Shown here: positions 40,935-49,910 of the stretch, piece by piece
How positions within the stretch are numbered: position 1 is the first letter of the stretch
Layout of the letters: each line of letters begins with the position of its first letter
Source of the DNA: an uncultured Prevotella sp.
Lineage (GTDB): Bacteria > Bacteroidota > Bacteroidia > Bacteroidales > Bacteroidaceae
Direction of reading: 5' to 3'
DNA: 64,000 bases
Assembly: GCA_905233425.1 (NCBI GenBank)
Contig: CAJOEC010000001.1
Location: 62,001-126,000 of the forward strand
The notes under the pieces: model-generated
What the model saw: only the letters and a program-made list of their open reading frames with translations
Told to the model about the DNA's origin: nothing
Databases searched by the model: none
Program-made: the position numbers and the translations under genes

Positions 40935-40948
40935 TTGACTTTAGTCAA
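40935..40948. promoter_or_regulatory. FNR/CRP-like box upstream of the ncRNA candidate
   Basis: TTGACTTTAGTCAA starts 75 bp before the -7 box at 41010; the related box at 17286 starts 74 bp before its own -7 box. Centred near -82 from the expected transcription start. Confidence 0.5.
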
Positions 40949-41009
40949 GAAGAGCGCATTTTTATGCACAATATTTCGGCTAAGTATTGCGGGAATGAAA
41001 AAATCGCCG

Positions 41010-41017
41010 TACCTTTG
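41010..41017 (+). promoter_or_regulatory. -7 box TACCTTTG of the ncRNA candidate
   Basis: TACCTTTG with a partial -33 (ATTG at 40986-40989, 20-bp spacer). Transcription would start near 41025. Confidence 0.65.
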
Positions 41018-41024
41018 CACCGTC

Positions 41025-41293
41025 AAACAGACAAAGTGAGTACCGCAAGGGGCGGGAAAGCAAGCTCAGAAAGATTGTTTTAGGTTAGTAGTAATATTTA
41101 TAGTTTTAGGTTTTTAGTTATTGGTAAAGAAAGTTTTCAACTGCGGATAACAGGTGGTCGCTGTGAAGCTCCCATTTAAACTTTCGAATTTTTAGTCCTA
41201 CGTGGACTGAGAATTCTTTTAAGAGAAAAAGGATTTTTAGTTAAACATAGGCTTGTTCCGCTGTAGCTCGAGAGAGTTGCAGCGGACTTTTTT
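41025..41293 (+). ncRNA. Candidate structured non-coding RNA (about 270 nt)
   Basis: It is bounded by a promoter and a strong intrinsic terminator with no open frame between. Internal features include AGTCC-TACGT-GGACT (near 41191), a U/A-rich middle with repeated TTTTAGGTT, and the 3' hairpin TCCGCTG...CAGCGGA with six T. The psd gene beyond has its own promoter, so this RNA need not be a leader. It could be a regulatory RNA or a leader left behind after loss of its gene. No known RNA family was recognised. Confidence 0.6.
41257..41293 (+). terminator. Intrinsic terminator of the ncRNA candidate
   Basis: TCCGCTG (41257-41263) pairs with CAGCGGA (41280-41286), inner AGCTC/GAGTT extends the stem, then CTTTTTT. 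Confidence 0.8.
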
Positions 41294-41303
41294 ATGTAAA
41301 AAT

Positions 41304-41334
41304 TTTGCTGGTTGGAAAAAAAGCAGTAACTTTG
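41304..41334 (+). promoter_or_regulatory. Promoter of psd-pssA
   Basis: TTTG (41304-41307), 19-bp spacer, TAACTTTG (41327-41334); about 65-base leader to the ATG at 41407. Confidence 0.75.
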
Positions 41335-41406
41335 CACGGAATTTGCGCTTATGAGACTCATTGAGTTGGGTTTTTTAAGTCAAGAGTAAAGAATTAACGA
41401 GCAAAA

Positions 41407-42096
41407 ATGGTACACAAAATAAAGAAACTGAAGAAGATACGAATACACCGTGAGGGAACCAACGAACTGCTATACAGCCTTATTGCCATAGTTGCCGTAG
41501 GCATGGCACTATGGCGCTGGTTTGACACTCCCATCCCATTTGTCCTTTTCGCCATAGTGTTTGGCGCTGCCTGGCTTTTGATGCTTAATTTCTACCGCTG
41601 CCCCATACGCTATTTCAATGGTGACACGGAGAAAATCGTGGTGGCCCCTGCCGATGGCAAGATTGTCGTTATCGAGGAGACTGAGGAGGATGACTATTTC
41701 CACGACCGTCGGCTGCTGATAAGCATCTTCATGAGTCCGCTGAATGTCCATGCCAACTGGTTCCCGGTCGACGGGCGGGTGAAATTCGTGAAGCATTTCG
41801 ACGGCAACTACCACAAGGCATGGCTGCCAAAGGCCAGCGAGGAGAACGAGCGTGCCGACATAATGATTGAGACACCCGGCGGGCAGGAGGTTCTGGTGAG
41901 GCAGATTGCCGGAGCCATGGCACGCCGCATTGTGACATACGCCAAGGATCAGGAAGAATGCTTCATCGACGAACACTTGGGGTTCATAAAACTGGGTTCG
42001 AGGGTCGATGTCTATCTGCCATTAGACACCGAGCCGGCAGTGAGGATGGGGCAGCCCACGACGGGCGACCAGACGGTCATTGCAAGGTTAAAGTGA
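41407..42096 (+). CDS. psd: Phosphatidylserine decarboxylase, short form
   Basis: 229 residues, the short PSD-A type. After two N-terminal membrane segments come [14 protein letters not shown] and [22 protein letters not shown], and the self-cleavage site [13 protein letters not shown], where Ser becomes the pyruvoyl group. It makes phosphatidylethanolamine from phosphatidylserine. The next gene, pssA, supplies the substrate; the two form an operon. Confidence 0.95.
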   Translation: MVHKIKKLKKIRIHREGTNELLYSLIAIVAVGMALWRWFDTPIPFVLFAIVFGAAWLLMLNFYRCPIRYFNGDTEKIVVAPADGKIVVIEETEEDDYFHDRRLLISIFMSPLNVHANWFPVDGRVKFVKHFDGNYHKAWLPKASEENERADIMIETPGGQEVLVRQIAGAMARRIVTYAKDQEECFIDEHLGFIKLGSRVDVYLPLDTEPAVRMGQPTTGDQTVIARLK

Positions 42097-42132
42097 TGAG
42101 TGAAAAGTGAAGAATTTGCTACCGCGCATAAT

Positions 42133-42831
42133 ATGAAGAAGCATATCCCAAATATGATAACTTGTTGCAACCTCATTTCCGGTTGCATTGCCACGTGGTT
42201 TGCCTTCGACGGCCGCTACCATGAGGCACTGTTGTTTATCATCATCGGAGCGGTGTTCGACTTCTTCGACGGCATGACGGCGCGCCTGCTCCACGTGTCG
42301 TCGCCCATCGGCAAGGAGCTTGACTCGCTGGCCGACGTCATCACATTCGGCTTCGCCCCCTCGGCCATGGTGTTCAGTTTCCTTTGCTCGTTCCATATCC
42401 ACGTGTTTGTTGTACCGTTCCTGGCTTTTGTCATGGCAGCCTTCTCGGCACTACGCTTGGCAAAGTTCAATCTCGACGAGCGTCAGGCCTTGGGGTTCAT
42501 CGGACTGCCAACGCCGGCAAACGCCCTGTTCTGGGGGGCGCTGATAACAGGTGTGAACTTTCAGAGGTTTTTCGAGCCATACCAGCTTCCCACATATTAT
42601 ATATATATAGCACTGGTGCTGCTGGCTCTGAGCTGCTGGCTATTAGTGAGCGAAATACCGATGTTCGCGCTGAAGTTCAAGACATGGGGCTGGCGCGGCA
42701 ACGAGGTGAAATACATATTCCTGATCACTTGTATTCCGCTACTGCTCCTGCTGGGCACCATGGGTCTGGCGGCCATCATAGCCTGGTACGTGGTGCTGTC
42801 GGTGTTTACAGTTAAAAAAGCTGAGAGTTGA
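42133..42831 (+). CDS. pssA: CDP-diacylglycerol-serine O-phosphatidyltransferase
   Basis: 232 residues from ATG 42133 (MKKHIPNMITCCNLISGC); the ORF's first ATG at 42100 lies 3 bases after the psd stop and is a less likely start. The CDP-alcohol phosphotransferase motif DFFDGMTARLLHVSSPIGKELDSLAD is complete (D-G-x2-A-R-x8-G-x3-D-x3-D). Several membrane segments follow. It makes phosphatidylserine for psd. A heptamer-repeat tract begins at its stop codon. Confidence 0.95.
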   Translation: MKKHIPNMITCCNLISGCIATWFAFDGRYHEALLFIIIGAVFDFFDGMTARLLHVSSPIGKELDSLADVITFGFAPSAMVFSFLCSFHIHVFVVPFLAFVMAAFSALRLAKFNLDERQALGFIGLPTPANALFWGALITGVNFQRFFEPYQLPTYYIYIALVLLALSCWLLVSEIPMFALKFKTWGWRGNEVKYIFLITCIPLLLLLGTMGLAAIIAWYVVLSVFTVKKAES

Positions 42832-42893
42832 GTGTTGAGAGTTGAGTGTTGAGTGTTGAGTGTTGAGTGTTGAGTGTTGAGAGTTAAGAGTTA
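42826..42893 (-). repeat. Heptamer tract after pssA, opposite orientation
   Basis: About nine units of TTGAGTG/TTGAGAG on the plus strand, i.e. CTCAACA on the minus strand. It includes or abuts the pssA stop codon and ends six bases before the DUF4834 ATG. Confidence 0.9.
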
Positions 42894-42898
42894 GGCAC

Positions 42899-43276
42899 AT
42901 GAAATACTTTTTGGCATTTTTCATAGTATTGCTGCTTTTTGTCACCATCGGGATGTTGGTGGGGTTTTACTATGTGCGCAAGGGCATACGCTATTTCCGC
43001 CGTTTCAGCAACGACAGCCTGAGCGATGAGGAGTTTGAGCGCATGGCAAACAAATACTACCGCGATCAAGACGATGACAGCGAGCAATTCGACAAGGACT
43101 ACTTCAAGGGCAAAGGATGGCAGCAACGTCAGGATAGACAGCAAGATGCACACCGACGACGCACCACACAGGGACCCGGCGGCATCACCATCGAGGACCG
43201 CCGCTCTCCAAGCCAGGCTAACAAGAAAATTTTCACCCGCGACGAGGGCGAATACGTTGAATTCACTGAAAGCTGA
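42899..43276 (+). CDS. DUF4834 family small membrane protein
   Basis: 125 residues: one N-terminal membrane segment (FLAFFIVLLLFVTIGMLVGFYYV), a basic stretch RKGIRYFRRF, then a long hydrophilic Gln/Asp-rich tail ending RDEGEYVEF. This is the DUF4834 layout of Bacteroidetes. The function is unknown. It starts six bases after a heptamer tract and is followed after 18 bases by the propeller regulator gene. Confidence 0.8.
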   Translation: MKYFLAFFIVLLLFVTIGMLVGFYYVRKGIRYFRRFSNDSLSDEEFERMANKYYRDQDDDSEQFDKDYFKGKGWQQRQDRQQDAHRRRTTQGPGGITIEDRRSPSQANKKIFTRDEGEYVEFTES

Positions 43277-43294
43277 AACGAAAAAACGAAAATA

Positions 43295-46200
43295 ATGAGC
43301 ATCAACCTGAAAAGGATATTTCTTTTGGCAGCCATAGTGCTGCTGCATACGACCCTGCGTGCAGACAACGTGTTCAAGACCCTTGACGCACGCGACGGTC
43401 TCACGTCGAGCCAGGTGAACTGCATACTGAAGGACTCGCGTGGCTTTGTCTGGTTTGGCACTCCCGCCGGCCTCTACCGCTACGATGGCTACACCTTCCG
43501 CCATTTCCAGTGCGACTCACAGGACGGCTCGTCGCTGCCCGACAGCTACATTGAGAGCGTACAGGAAGCGCTCAACGGCAAGCTGTGGGTGAAGACAACG
43601 GCCGGATATTGCATCTACGACCCACTGTATGAGAGCTTCGAGCGCGACATGCGCCAGTTCTTCAACCGCCTTGGCATAAAGGAGGTGCCGCAGACCATCT
43701 ACATCGACAGGTTCAAGAACCTGTGGGGTGTCATTGCCGGGAAGGGCGTGGTGTGCTACAACCTGCAGCAGCAACTCCAATATATGTTCCAGATAACCGA
43801 CGACTTGCGAGGTCTGCCGTCGGGGACTATCTGCTCCATCAGCGAATGCCGCGACGGCACACTTCTCGTCTACGACGACGGAACCATTGTTTGCTGCAAG
43901 GTGGTGAACGAGGAGCAAGTGCTCTGGCGCACAGACTATGTGGCAAAGCAGAAACTGCGCAAGACAAAGACCCTCAAGGCCTTCGCCGACCAGCAGGACA
44001 ACATCTGGCTCTACGGCCAGGGCACACTTTTCATGTACAACAAACGGTCGAACACATGGGACACCACTCGGGGAACACAGCTCAACATGACGGGGACGGG
44101 TGTCGACTACGCTGTCAATTCAATGGGCGGCGACCGCAACGGCAACGTGTGGATTGGTACGTCGAGAGGAGGACTGGTGCGCATGAACGTGAACACGCTC
44201 GAAATGGAACCCGTGAAAATGAAGAGCATGAGCATCCTGAGCCGACTGGAGAGGAACACCGGCATACGCAGCATCTACATCGACGACAGCGACCTGCTGT
44301 GGGTGGGAACGGCAAAGGCCGGAGTGGCCTATTTCGGCAACAACATCTACAAGTTTGAGGCCAGCATCATGGGCGACATAACGGCCATGTGCCAGGACGG
44401 CGAGGGAAACATGTGGTATGGCACCAGCGACAACGGTATCATAGGCTACGATGGCCCCTTGGCCAGCGTGAAAGTGTCGGCACTGGCAAGCACCTCCGAC
44501 GGAAGCCTGTGGGTGGGGTCACCCCAAAACGGACTGACACGAATAGTCAACGGGCAGACAATGTTCTACTCAGTGACAAGAGACAGCACGCATCGCACCA
44601 TGATCGACGACCACATCAACGCCATGACATGCGACAACCAGGGGAACCTATGGATTGCAACAGAGGGGGGACTGCAGATATACAACCCGAAGATGAACCA
44701 GTTCTCGAACTACACCAAGGAGCTGGGAAAGATTAAGACCAACAACATCACGTCGCTATACTACTCAAGGGGAAACCGAATGCTCCTCGGCACGTCGGAA
44801 GGGCTGATAATAATGACCATCTCAACCGGCGACATGAAGCACCTCACGGGAAACTTCAGGAACCTGGAGAAATTCACCAACAACTACGTCACCCAGGTGT
44901 ATGAAGACTCACGCGGACTGATATGGGTGGGAACACGCGAGGGCGTGAACGTGCTCAATCCCGATAACGACAAGCTGGACCACATAACCGAGAAAAGCTA
45001 TGGGCTGTGCAACAACAACATCTGCGGCATAGCGGAGGACGTGAGCCACAATATATGGATAACGACGAGCAACGGAGTGACACGTATCGTTGCCCAGCGC
45101 AACCATGAAGACGGGACGTTCAACTACGGTCTGTACAATTATAATGTGCGCGACGGACTGCAGAGCGACGAGTTCAACCCCGGGGCAATAATGACAAAGA
45201 GCAACGGAAGTGTCATCATGGGCGGCATAAACGGAATCAACTGGGTCAGGCCGAAAACACAGGACGAGCGGGAGGCTCTGCCATCGGTGATCCTTACGGA
45301 GCTGCTCATTGGCGAAGAGGAAATCCATGTCGGACAGAGCTACGACGGGAATGTGCCCCTGCCAATGGCACTGAACGAGATAAACCGCATAAAGCTGAAC
45401 AGCGATCAGAACACATTCACCATAAAGTTTGCGGCAGGAAGCTACAACCAGAGCGAGCGACTGCAGTTCGTCTACATGATGGAGGGACACGGCGACAAGG
45501 CATGGTACGACGGCGACGCAATGAAGCACGGGGTGACATTTGAGGACCTCTCCTTCGGCACATACAAACTCCACGTGAAGGCCATCAGCGCGGAGAGGAA
45601 GAACAGCGACAAGGAGCGCGTGATAGAGATTAAGATAGAACGCCCACTGTACCTGGAGTATTGGATGCTCGTCATCTACGCATTGATTATCGCCGTGGCC
45701 ATATACATGTGGAAGCAGGGCATCGACCATCTGCGGAGGCTGTGGAAACGCAAGAAGGCCATTTTAGGGGAACTCGTCAGGCAGCGTGAGGAGATAAAGG
45801 CGGCCAGCGACGAACTGAGACAGCCGATGTCGAGAATGACATCGATAATCATGAACCTCGCCGAGAAAGACTCCTCGCTCGAGGAACGCGAGCAGCTCAA
45901 CGCCCTCCACTCGCAGATGCTACAGCTCATAACACGTGTCAGCGACATGCAGACGGCTCTCGAGCATCCCGAGGAAAGGGCACAGCAGACTGTGAGAAGA
46001 AACTACATGCTGGAAGGACAAGGCGAGATGAACATGCCTGTCGTAGCCGACGACGAGCTGACTTCGGAGATAAAACCCATCGACGGAGAGTCGCCGACGG
46101 CAAGGTTCAGCATCGTCTTCATCGACAGCAACACGGAGTTCGTCAAGTTTGTCAGCTCAAGGCTGAAATACATCTACGATTTCCACCCATACAACGACAT

Positions 46201-47056
46201 ACACAAGGCTGCAACAGACATCGAGACAATGATTCCCGACATCGTGGTGTGCAAGCAGGACATGGACGGGATGACGGGCAGTGAGCTGTGCAAGAACATA
46301 AAGCTCCACCCAAAACTCAACAAGATAAAGTTCGTGCTGATGACCGACAGCCGGCTCAGCGCAAAGGATATGCTCGACAGGGGCATCGCAATGAGCGCCG
46401 ACGACTATCTGGCCAAGCCGTTCAACCTCCAGGAAGTAATCATGCGGTTCAACAATCTGCTCGGCGTAGGCCCGATAGAGATTGACAGCAGGCTCATAGC
46501 GGGGGCAGAGACACGTATGCTCGAAGACCGCAACTCCAGCATGACAACGGCATCGGAGAGCAACCCCTCGGCATTAGCAGGAAGCAACTACACCGTAGTC
46601 GAAGACGAGCAGATAAACGCCGTCACCATCGTGCCACTGAAAAGCAACGGCAGTAAGGCCATCGACAAGAACGTCAATTTTGCCGATGAAGACGAGATAC
46701 GCGAGAAATACAGCATGGCCGACACCATTGACCGGCAGCTGCTCGACAGCATTGAGCAGTATGTGCAGCAGAACATGAGCCGCGGCACCATCAACCTCGA
46801 GGAGATGGCACAGGCAATGGGCATGGCTATGAAGCCTTTCTTCCAGAAAGTGCGCGACATCACGGGGAAAACGCCAGCCGAGGTAGTCCGCGACATACGC
46901 CTGCGCCACGCCTGCATACTCCTGCAGCGCACCGACCTCAACATGAGCGTCCTGGCAAACAACGTGGGGTTTGCGACGGGCGAGCATTTCATATCACTCT
47001 TCAAGGACCGTTTCGGCATGTCGCCATCGGAATACAGGCTGAGATACAGGAAATGA
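43295..47056 (+). CDS. Propeller-domain sensor fused to degenerate kinase/receiver and AraC DNA-binding domain
   Basis: 1253 residues. Signal peptide; two-component propeller repeats (SRGFVWFGTPAGLYRYDGY and many WIGT/WVGT blades); Y_Y_Y domain; one membrane segment (YWMLVIYALIIAVAIYMW, about 788-805); a DHp-like helix (about 830-905); receiver-like domain (about 938-1058); AraC helix-turn-helix (about 1149-1252, ending FGMSPSEYRLRYRK). In a working hybrid system the H-box reads HELRTPL; here it is DELRQPM, so the phospho-His is absent. There is no ATPase domain between DHp and receiver. The receiver Asp position reads VVCKQDMDGMTG, with Lys where Asp is expected. It appears to be a single-chain sensor-to-DNA regulator without phosphorelay. 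The target is unknown. Confidence 0.85.
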   Translation: MSINLKRIFLLAAIVLLHTTLRADNVFKTLDARDGLTSSQVNCILKDSRGFVWFGTPAGLYRYDGYTFRHFQCDSQDGSSLPDSYIESVQEALNGKLWVKTTAGYCIYDPLYESFERDMRQFFNRLGIKEVPQTIYIDRFKNLWGVIAGKGVVCYNLQQQLQYMFQITDDLRGLPSGTICSISECRDGTLLVYDDGTIVCCKVVNEEQVLWRTDYVAKQKLRKTKTLKAFADQQDNIWLYGQGTLFMYNKRSNTWDTTRGTQLNMTGTGVDYAVNSMGGDRNGNVWIGTSRGGLVRMNVNTLEMEPVKMKSMSILSRLERNTGIRSIYIDDSDLLWVGTAKAGVAYFGNNIYKFEASIMGDITAMCQDGEGNMWYGTSDNGIIGYDGPLASVKVSALASTSDGSLWVGSPQNGLTRIVNGQTMFYSVTRDSTHRTMIDDHINAMTCDNQGNLWIATEGGLQIYNPKMNQFSNYTKELGKIKTNNITSLYYSRGNRMLLGTSEGLIIMTISTGDMKHLTGNFRNLEKFTNNYVTQVYEDSRGLIWVGTREGVNVLNPDNDKLDHITEKSYGLCNNNICGIAEDVSHNIWITTSNGVTRIVAQRNHEDGTFNYGLYNYNVRDGLQSDEFNPGAIMTKSNGSVIMGGINGINWVRPKTQDEREALPSVILTELLIGEEEIHVGQSYDGNVPLPMALNEINRIKLNSDQNTFTIKFAAGSYNQSERLQFVYMMEGHGDKAWYDGDAMKHGVTFEDLSFGTYKLHVKAISAERKNSDKERVIEIKIERPLYLEYWMLVIYALIIAVAIYMWKQGIDHLRRLWKRKKAILGELVRQREEIKAASDELRQPMSRMTSIIMNLAEKDSSLEEREQLNALHSQMLQLITRVSDMQTALEHPEERAQQTVRRNYMLEGQGEMNMPVVADDELTSEIKPIDGESPTARFSIVFIDSNTEFVKFVSSRLKYIYDFHPYNDIHKAATDIETMIPDIVVCKQDMDGMTGSELCKNIKLHPKLNKIKFVLMTDSRLSAKDMLDRGIAMSADDYLAKPFNLQEVIMRFNNLLGVGPIEIDSRLIAGAETRMLEDRNSSMTTASESNPSALAGSNYTVVEDEQINAVTIVPLKSNGSKAIDKNVNFADEDEIREKYSMADTIDRQLLDSIEQYVQQNMSRGTINLEEMAQAMGMAMKPFFQKVRDITGKTPAEVVRDIRLRHACILLQRTDLNMSVLANNVGFATGEHFISLFKDRFGMSPSEYRLRYRK

Positions 47057-47078
47057 TACCGTTTTTTCCCCCAGTAGG

Positions 47079-47149
47079 AACGCGACGTGTCGCGTCCGAG
47101 TCCTCCCGCCCGAATCGTTCCGCAGTAGGGACGCGACGTGTCGCGTCCG
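47079..47149. repeat. Two GTAGGGACGCGACGTGTCGCGTCC elements at the cardiolipin synthase 5' end
   Basis: The first (about 47079-47102) and second (about 47125-47149) code VGTRRVAS if translated in the upstream ORF extension. A further inverted repeat CAGCGCGG/CCGCGCTG follows at about 47162-47183. Confidence 0.85.
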
Positions 47150-47205
47150 TAGCAGGTCGCGCAGCGCGGTTCTCCCGCGCTGTAGGTCAAAAGTGTGTGC
47201 TGACA

Positions 47206-48510
<1,305 letters not shown>

Positions 48511-48517
48511 ACAATAA

Positions 48518-48578
48518 ACACTCAACAGCCACTGTGTCCGAAGCGTTAGCTTCGTGACCACTCAACACTCAACTCTTC
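48518..48578 (+). repeat. Composite repeat between cardiolipin synthase and GT32 genes
   Basis: CACTCAACAGCCACT, then GTGTCCGAAGCGTTAGCTTC (48534), then CACTCAACACTCAACTC: the same heptamer-palindrome-heptamer order as inside the preceding gene. Confidence 0.85.
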
Positions 48579-48581
48579 ATA

Positions 48582-49340
48582 ATGATACCTAAAATCCTTC
48601 ATCTGTGCTGGCTCAGCGGCGATGCTTATCCGCCCAAGATAGCCCGATGCATCGACTCATGGAAGAAAATCCTCCCCGACTACGAGATTATGCTGTGGGA
48701 CACCAAGCGGTTCCCATTGGAACAGTCCCAGTGGGTGCGCGAGGCATTCGAGGCCCGCAAGTATGCCTTTGCCGCCGACTACATCCGCTTCTACGCCCTC
48801 TACCATCACGGCGGCATCTACTTGGACAGCGACGTAGAAGTTCTACGCCGATTCGACGACCTTCTGGATCTCCCCTATTTCATCGGGGCTGAGAAGGCGG
48901 GCACTCCCGAAGCCGCAATCATCGGTGCCGAGGCTGGCTGCGACTGGGTGAAGCAGTGTCTCGACTACTACGACGGCCGACCGTTCCGCAAGGCCGACGG
49001 CACATTAGACATTACCAAGCTACCAGAGATAATGGTCAGTCAGATAAGCCGGCTTAAGCCCGTGAGAGTACTCTCCCTCGACGAGAGCAGGAACATCCGC
49101 CAATTGGACATGCAGAGCGAGGTGCTCGTCATGGCCGACGAATATTTCTCGCCCAAGGTGTTCGACTCACGCGAAGTGGAGGTGACTCCCAACACCTACG
49201 CCATCCACCACTACCAGAACTCCTGGTTCTCGCCCAAGGCCAAGGTCTACTACCGCACACGCACATGGTTCATCCGCCTCCTGGGCTACGACACAATAAG
49301 AAAAGCGGAAAAGCTCGTTTTCAAGCTTTTCCGCAAATAG
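48582..49340 (+). CDS. Glycosyltransferase family 32
   Basis: 252 residues. MIPKILHLCWLSGDAYPPKI is the start typical of GT32/capsular-polysaccharide GTs; AFAADYIRFYALYHHGGIYLDSDVEVLR contains the DXD motif (about 80-86). It transfers a sugar from a nucleotide donor during surface glycan synthesis. It begins just after a composite repeat. No terminator is obvious before the tRNA promoter. Confidence 0.9.
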   Translation: MIPKILHLCWLSGDAYPPKIARCIDSWKKILPDYEIMLWDTKRFPLEQSQWVREAFEARKYAFAADYIRFYALYHHGGIYLDSDVEVLRRFDDLLDLPYFIGAEKAGTPEAAIIGAEAGCDWVKQCLDYYDGRPFRKADGTLDITKLPEIMVSQISRLKPVRVLSLDESRNIRQLDMQSEVLVMADEYFSPKVFDSREVEVTPNTYAIHHYQNSWFSPKAKVYYRTRTWFIRLLGYDTIRKAEKLVFKLFRK

Positions 49341-49468
49341 GCAACCCGTTGTCCGAGTAGTTGGCATCTATGGTGGCAGCATCGACGGAAAAGGCGGAGC
49401 GAACTGTTAAAGGTTGTTATATCGTGAAAGTTTCCATTGAAATATTTTTTCCGTTGAAAAAAAGTTTA

Positions 49469-49476
49469 TACCTTTG
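49469..49476 (+). promoter_or_regulatory. -7 box TACCTTTG of the tRNA-Asp operon
   Basis: TACCTTTG lies 28 bases before the first tRNA. The -33 element is weak (T-run). Confidence 0.6.
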
Positions 49477-49503
49477 CACCCGCTAAACAGAAAAGTGCTG
49501 ACT

Positions 49504-49577
49504 GGTGCGTTAGTTCAGTAGGTTAGAATGCCTGCCTGTCACGCAGGAGGTCACGAGTTCGAATCTCGTACGCACCG
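49504..49577 (+). tRNA. tRNA-Asp(GTC), first copy
   Basis: Acceptor GGTGCGT pairs with ACGCACC, discriminator G. D-arm AGTTCAGTAGGTTAGAAT; anticodon stem CCTGC/GCAGG with loop CTGTCAC, anticodon GTC; T-arm GTTCGAATC. CCA is not encoded. Its G34 is a queuosine site, fitting the queH gene at the right end of the window. Confidence 0.97.
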
Positions 49578-49623
49578 CGCAAGGCACGAAGTCTGGGAAG
49601 CTGATAATAGTATAGCATGGTTT

Positions 49624-49697
49624 GGTGCGTTAGTTCAGTAGGTTAGAATGCCTGCCTGTCACGCAGGAGGTCACGAGTTCGAATCTCGTACGCACCG
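49624..49697 (+). tRNA. tRNA-Asp(GTC), second copy
   Basis: Identical in sequence to the first copy, exactly 120 bases downstream. The 46-base spacer between them is unrelated to the sequence after the second. Confidence 0.97.
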
Positions 49698-49712
49698 CAA
49701 ACCCAAGTGGAG

Positions 49713-49742
49713 AGCCAGACATACAAGTGTCTGGCTTTTTTC
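49713..49742 (+). terminator. Terminator after the tRNA-Asp pair
   Basis: AGCCAGACA-TACAAG-TGTCTGGCT followed by six T. Confidence 0.9.
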
Positions 49743-49802
49743 GTCATAGTACTGCCGGCTCGCTGCCATACTGTCTGCTCATTGTTAAATTTGCAGAAAT
49801 AA

Positions 49803-49834
49803 TTTGTCAGGCTCATAGATTCTTTGTACTTTTG
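49803..49834 (+). promoter_or_regulatory. Promoter of the PPi-phosphofructokinase gene
   Basis: TTTG (49803-49806), 20-bp spacer, TACTTTTG (49827-49834); A-rich leader of about 70 bases. Confidence 0.8.
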
Positions 49835-49910
49835 TGGCCGCAAAAAAACAATACACAATAATAATAATATATACACAATAAAACAATAAACAACAAACCA
49901 AAAGGAAACT

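Larger units (their letters stand above)
40900..41406. other. 507-bp intergenic region holding an FNR-like box, an ncRNA candidate and the psd promoter
   Basis: No ORF of credible size on either strand. In order: FNR-like box (40935-40948), promoter -7 box (41010-41017), candidate ncRNA, intrinsic terminator (41257-41293), and promoter for psd (41304-41334). Confidence 0.75.

Noticed and set aside
41176-41361. A 61-residue minus-strand ORF in the ncRNA region
   Set aside because: Rich in Ser/Phe/Lys from AT-rich DNA, no ribosome-binding context, and it overlaps a strong terminator and the psd promoter on the other strand.
47053-47205. ATGA-coupled start for cardiolipin synthase
   Set aside because: Those 51 codons are made of dispersed palindromes and show no signal peptide; ATG 47206 is preferred, though the longer form cannot be excluded.
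49578-49623. A third tRNA or a small gene between the two tRNA-Asp copies
   Set aside because: Only 46 bases, no cloverleaf and no ORF.
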